A stretch of 64,000 bases of DNA. Origin: Qipengyuania sp. HL-TH1. Lineage in GTDB: Bacteria > Pseudomonadota > Alphaproteobacteria > Sphingomonadales > Sphingomonadaceae. Position 1 is the first letter of the stretch. Each line of letters starts with the position of its first letter. Below the pieces are notes generated by a model. The model searched no databases. It was not told where the DNA came from and saw only the letters and a list, made by a program, of their open reading frames with translations. Made by a program: the position numbers and the translations under genes. Below are positions 61,032 through 64,000 of this stretch, piece by piece. The stretch lies in contig NZ_CP142675.1 in NCBI RefSeq assembly GCF_036365825.1, positions 2,984,501-3,048,500 on the forward strand, written 5' to 3'.

Positions 61032-61860
61032 AGCGATATTCGAACTCCTTGACGTAGCTGTTCAGGTGCTTCGCGCTCACGCTGGTATGGGTGCCGTTGA
61101 TTGAGCATTTCAGGTGCCGCCAGAAATTCTCGATGCCGTTGACCGAAACCGTCTCGGCTAGGCGATAATCGTAATAGGCATATTCCATCGCGCCGTGGTT
61201 CACGCGGGCGTGGCGATAACCGGCATCCGACAGGCTGGCATAGCTGCGAAGCTCGTCAGTGTGGACGTTGCCGCCGATCCGCACGTTGGCGGTCACAAAC
61301 GGTTCTAGGGTTGCACGGCGCTGGTTCGGCACCACTTGCGCCACAATGTCGCCGCCACGTTGCAGAGCGCCCACCACGACCGTCTTAGCGGCGCTTCCGC
61401 GATTGTGCTTGCCGCGTTTCACGCCGCCCATGAGCGTTTCGTCAATCTCGACGTTCGTGCCTTCGCCGCCAATCGGAATGTCGCCGTCAACGTCAGCCAT
61501 GTGCTCGCGGATCAGTTTCGCCATGCGCCATGCGGTCTTGTAGGTGACGCCTAGCTGGCGCTCCAATTCCTTACCCGACACGCCATGGCGCGTGGTGGTG
61601 AACAGGTGGATCGCGTAGAACCACAGTTGTAACGGGGTGCGCGTCTTTTCGAACGGGGTGCCCACGGTCGGGTGCAGGTGGTGTCCGCACCACTGGCAGG
61701 AATAGGCCCGCTCCGCCTTGATGCGGAACCACTTGGAAGCGCGCTCGCACTTCGGGCATTCGAAGCCCTGCCCAAAGCGAACTTCGAACAGATGATTGAG
61801 GCAGGTTTCGTCGTCAGGAAACTTGCGGAAGAATGCGGCGGTGGTGAGGGGCTTCGTCAT
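60961..61860 (-). CDS. IS1595-family (ISXO2-like) transposase
   Basis: 299 residues. N-terminal zinc ribbon CPKC...CQWCG (residues about 35-60), then the DDE-type ISXO2 core with VEIDETLMGG (first D, E), NVHTDELRSYASL (second D) and the last acidic residue in NGIENFWRHLK. C-terminal end SVSAKHLNSYVKEFEYRFNRR is standard. Full-length and probably active. Confidence 0.93.
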   Translation of the reverse strand: MTKPLTTAAFFRKFPDDETCLNHLFEVRFGQGFECPKCERASKWFRIKAERAYSCQWCGHHLHPTVGTPFEKTRTPLQLWFYAIHLFTTTRHGVSGKELERQLGVTYKTAWRMAKLIREHMADVDGDIPIGGEGTNVEIDETLMGGVKRGKHNRGSAAKTVVVGALQRGGDIVAQVVPNQRRATLEPFVTANVRIGGNVHTDELRSYASLSDAGYRHARVNHGAMEYAYYDYRLAETVSVNGIENFWRHLKCSINGTHTSVSAKHLNSYVKEFEYRFNRRNRPETMLPELLSTFRPLNG

Positions 61861-61908
61861 ACATATTGTATAGCAGACCTAGTTACGTATGGCAAGGGGA
61901 TACACCCC

Positions 61909-61916
61909 AATCCATG
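61909..61916 (+). repeat. 8-bp target duplication, right copy
   Basis: AATCCATG directly after the right inverted repeat, identical to 59834-59841. Confidence 0.85.
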
Positions 61917-61957
61917 TACCGGCCACTCCAAACCAAGCGAGAAAATGAGCAATCTTC

Positions 61958-62632
61958 TCATTCATCCGCAGAAGCCTTGGTCGCTCCGTAGATCGATATC
62001 AAGCCAGTGATGGTTTGATACCTCTTGCATTCTGTGATGCTGAGAAATCCAGCTTGTTCCATAAGCGGTACAAGCGCGCCGTCCGCGTTTGGCTGCGTGT
62101 CTGAAACACCGTCGAGCTGCTGTATCGTTGCTCTGAACAGGACACGCATGAGGCGTGATTGCTGCTCGCCGTAGTCTGCTATGAACAGGCGTCCACCTGG
62201 CTTAAGTGCTTCGTTTATGTCGCACAGCAAGCGGAGCTTCTCTTCATAAGGCACTTGATGGAGAACGAGGCAGAGTGTGGCGATGTTCGGCGCTGGCCAT
62301 TTGGCAACAGTGGCCACCGAGAATAATCCATGTTTGAATTCAGCATCTATTCCAGCTCGCCCCGCTTTCTTTCGTGCGATCTGGATCGCATCTTCGTCTG
62401 GATCGATCCCGAAGTACGTCGTGGCTGGGTTTTTCGTGGCCAGTAGTGGCGCCAGGCTGCCGGTACCCGCCCCAATGTCGAGCAGGACCTCGTTACACTT
62501 GGGCTCAATCAGGTCCACAAGGTCTCTACGCCACCTTTTTTCGCGGGTCGAAAGTCGGACCCCGATATCGTAGAGTGGCGTGAGAATAGGATAACCGGCT
62601 GGCGGCGTATAGACTGCATGTTGATCGGTCAT
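61958..62632 (-). CDS. class I SAM-dependent methyltransferase
   Basis: 224 residues. SAM-binding motif I LLDIGAGTGSLAPLL, acidic motif II FGIDPDEDAIQIAR, motif for substrate loop LCLVLHQVP and KPGGRLFIADYGE. Resembles lipid- or quinone-type methyltransferases (UbiE-like). The start overlaps the hydroxylase stop by 4 bases (ATGA), so the two act together, perhaps in lipid modification. Confidence 0.87.
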   Translation of the reverse strand: MTDQHAVYTPPAGYPILTPLYDIGVRLSTREKRWRRDLVDLIEPKCNEVLLDIGAGTGSLAPLLATKNPATTYFGIDPDEDAIQIARKKAGRAGIDAEFKHGLFSVATVAKWPAPNIATLCLVLHQVPYEEKLRLLCDINEALKPGGRLFIADYGEQQSRLMRVLFRATIQQLDGVSDTQPNADGALVPLMEQAGFLSITECKRYQTITGLISIYGATKASADE

Positions 62633-63528
62633 GCCTGTCTCTCGCTTTGTGGGCCGAGCTCCGGCAGAGACTGTGCCTGCTTTCTAAATGGTTCGGCCAA
62701 CTGTGCTAGATAGGCATCCGGATAATCTTCGATGCCAGCGAGGCCAATCGCCCCCGCTCTGATATGCTGGCTCGACCCAAAGCGCGCTGTACCAAGCAGA
62801 ACATCCCAGAGCGTCAAGAAGAGACCGAAATTGACGTCGCCGTCCGTTTCGGATGCGAGGTGGTGGTGCCGATGGACTGGAGCGACGGCCCAGATATATG
62901 CCAACGGCCCGACCCGCATGTCGACGTTCGAGTGCTGTAACTGGAGCTGTATCAGCACCGCAAAGGAAGCCACGGCGGCGACATCGAGAGGGATTCCCAG
63001 AAGAAGCCAGGGCAACGCACCGGCGGTAACCTCGATGAACTGGTGGACTGGATGCTTCAGTAGCCCGTTGAAGCCGTACATGCGGCGTACCGAATGATGC
63101 ACGGCGTGAAAACGCCAGAGAAACGAAACCCTGTGACTGGCGAAATGGGCAAGGGTAATCCCCACGTCGAGGAGTACAATAGCCATTGCTACATCGGCCC
63201 ATAAGGGCAGCGTCTTTGGCCAGGCTGATTCCCAAGGGACAAGGCTTGTGATGAGCGGAAGAAGCAGCACCATAGCCACAAGAGATCCTTCATTCACGAG
63301 GGCATGCAAAATGTCTCTACGGCCATCGCCATGGCTCGAGTTCCACTGGCTTTCGAAAGGCGCGATACGCTCGGCGGCGAGCGAGGACCCAATCGCGGCG
63401 ATGATCAGAACGAACAACCAGGCCGGCGAACTACCCGAGGACACGATCGCCGTAGCGCCCCCGACAAAGCCGAAAAAATAGAGCGGGCCATAGAGATAAC
63501 GAAAAACGGCCATTGCAGCCTCCATCAA
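62629..63528 (-). CDS. fatty acid hydroxylase/sterol desaturase family membrane enzyme
   Basis: 299 residues. Di-iron histidine clusters HFASH, HAVHHS and HRHHH in the right order, with four hydrophobic segments (AIVSSGSSPAWLFVLIIAAI, LVAMVLLLPLI, LLDVGITLAHFA). Integral inner-membrane oxygenase of lipids or sterol-like compounds. Alternative starts ATG 63525 and 63513. Between an AraC-type regulator and a methyltransferase, all minus strand: a small lipid-modifying cassette. Confidence 0.9.
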   Translation of the reverse strand: MMEAAMAVFRYLYGPLYFFGFVGGATAIVSSGSSPAWLFVLIIAAIGSSLAAERIAPFESQWNSSHGDGRRDILHALVNEGSLVAMVLLLPLITSLVPWESAWPKTLPLWADVAMAIVLLDVGITLAHFASHRVSFLWRFHAVHHSVRRMYGFNGLLKHPVHQFIEVTAGALPWLLLGIPLDVAAVASFAVLIQLQLQHSNVDMRVGPLAYIWAVAPVHRHHHLASETDGDVNFGLFLTLWDVLLGTARFGSSQHIRAGAIGLAGIEDYPDAYLAQLAEPFRKQAQSLPELGPQSERQA

Positions 63529-63585
63529 ACGATGGTTCCGTCTACGCTCCCTTAGGGCCCCGGTATTGAACGTTTCGCTGGTGTC

Positions 63586-64000
63586 TTAACGCACGATGGT
63601 AATCTCGATTTTTGCGAGACCCTGTGATGGCGTCACGCCGAACCATTCGACCAAACGACGGGTAAAATGCGCTTGATCGGAAAACCCACCTGCGGCCGCG
63701 GCGGCAGCTAGACTATGAGACTGGTGGAAACCTTCGATGGCACGCTGAACTTGCAACCATTGCAGGAGCTTGGTCGTCGGCACTCCAAAATCTCGAATCG
63801 CAATTTCCCGCATCCGCGTGGTCGAAACACCGACGGCTTTGGCCAATTCCGAAGGTGTCGCCCCGGGTTCGATCCGTTGCAGCGTAGAGCGGAGGCGCGG
63901 GTCGATTTGGCTCGAACCCTTCCGGTTCAAAAAGCCTTCCATCCATTTGCGTGCCTCGTTCCCAGATCCAACCAGAGCCAATGCATTCGCTTCAGCGGTC
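63586..64000 (-). CDS. AraC-family transcription regulator, N-terminus outside window
   Basis: C-terminal two-HTH domain: ATPSELAKAVGVSTTRMREIAIRDFGVPTTKLLQWLQVQRAIEGFH... GGFSDQAHFTRRLVEWFGVTPSQ, the typical AraC signature. The frame stays open to the right edge, so the ligand-binding part lies beyond. It probably controls the desaturase/methyltransferase pair that begins 57 bases downstream. Confidence 0.87.
   Translation of the reverse strand, partial: TAEANALALVGSGNEARKWMEGFLNRKGSSQIDPRLRSTLQRIEPGATPSELAKAVGVSTTRMREIAIRDFGVPTTKLLQWLQVQRAIEGFHQSHSLAAAAAAGGFSDQAHFTRRLVEWFGVTPSQGLAKIEITIVR

Larger units (their letters stand above)
59842..61908. mobile_element. complete IS1595-family insertion sequence with passenger genes (2067 bp)
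   Basis: Terminal inverted repeats of 27 bases, 24 identical (59842-59868 and 61882-61908, beginning GGGGTGTATCCCCTT), and perfect 8-bp target duplications AATCCATG on both sides. It holds a transposase on the minus strand and two plus-strand genes unrelated to transposition. The intact duplication indicates recent insertion. Confidence 0.93.

Noticed and set aside
1..64000. CRISPR arrays, tRNA and rRNA genes
   Set aside because: No regular spaced repeats, cloverleaf genes or rRNA signatures were recognised while reading both strands.

Overview
The window is a high-GC alphaproteobacterial chromosome segment. It most likely comes from a sphingomonad of the Erythrobacteraceae (Erythrobacter or a close relative). 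That assignment rests on an argF-hslO neighbourhood, a serine palmitoyltransferase with its own acyl carrier protein (sphingolipid synthesis), divK next to a DUF3572 gene, and a full Rhodobacter-type gene transfer agent (GTA) cluster. No tRNA, rRNA or CRISPR array was recognised.

Layout. (1) 1-6.4 kb: housekeeping genes argF (left end cut), hslO, a secreted protein, queC, an MFS carrier, a Cu/Zn superoxide dismutase lipoprotein and an OmpA-type porin. (2) 6.5-21 kb: a minus-strand GTA cluster read from a good promoter at about 20.95 kb. Its order is TerS, TerL, portal, small membrane protein, prohead protease, capsid, connectors, tail proteins, tape measure, distal tail/hub proteins, NlpC/P60 peptidase, megatron-like tail protein and DUF2793 fibre protein. 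A plus-strand GIY-YIG gene flanked by palindromic repeats sits between TerL and portal, and TerL appears to carry a frameshift. (3) 21-46.5 kb: core and accessory metabolism. This includes a DedA-like protein, OsmC, spt/acp, an orphan Pycsar-effector-like membrane protein, divK, lipid and cell-envelope genes, dksA, PilZ, a kynA-kynB-kynU operon (tryptophan to anthranilate), an HNH nuclease, gluQRS, a cobalamin adenosyltransferase, 3-hydroxyacyl-CoA dehydrogenase, mutS, maeB and an outer-membrane beta-barrel protein.

(4) From about 46.55 kb to the right end the window is accessory DNA, entered through an AT-rich strip. It opens with a three-gene minus-strand operon, hipB-like regulator, HipA-like kinase and zinc-finger VRR-NUC nuclease, whose promoter lies between two 14-bp inverted repeats. 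Next comes a plus-strand block typical of conjugative plasmids or integrative elements: CHC2/Toprim primase-like protein, a 1411-residue methylase/strawberry-notch helicase fusion (DarB-like), a ParB-like protein, an ArdC-type antirestriction protein, a small unknown and a DUF2493 protein. Three of these genes share a repeated leader motif, and a strongly self-complementary three-way-junction element precedes the DUF2493 gene. An intact IS1595-family element with 27-bp inverted repeats and an 8-bp target duplication carries two passenger genes. The window ends in a methyltransferase, a fatty-acid hydroxylase/sterol desaturase and a truncated AraC-type regulator.

The best candidates for something new are the hipBA-VRR-NUC operon, the repeated leaders and three-way-junction element of the antirestriction block, the IS passenger gene pair, and the SD-in-loop hairpin that controls the OsmC gene. 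All functional calls are from reading the sequence; no database search was run.
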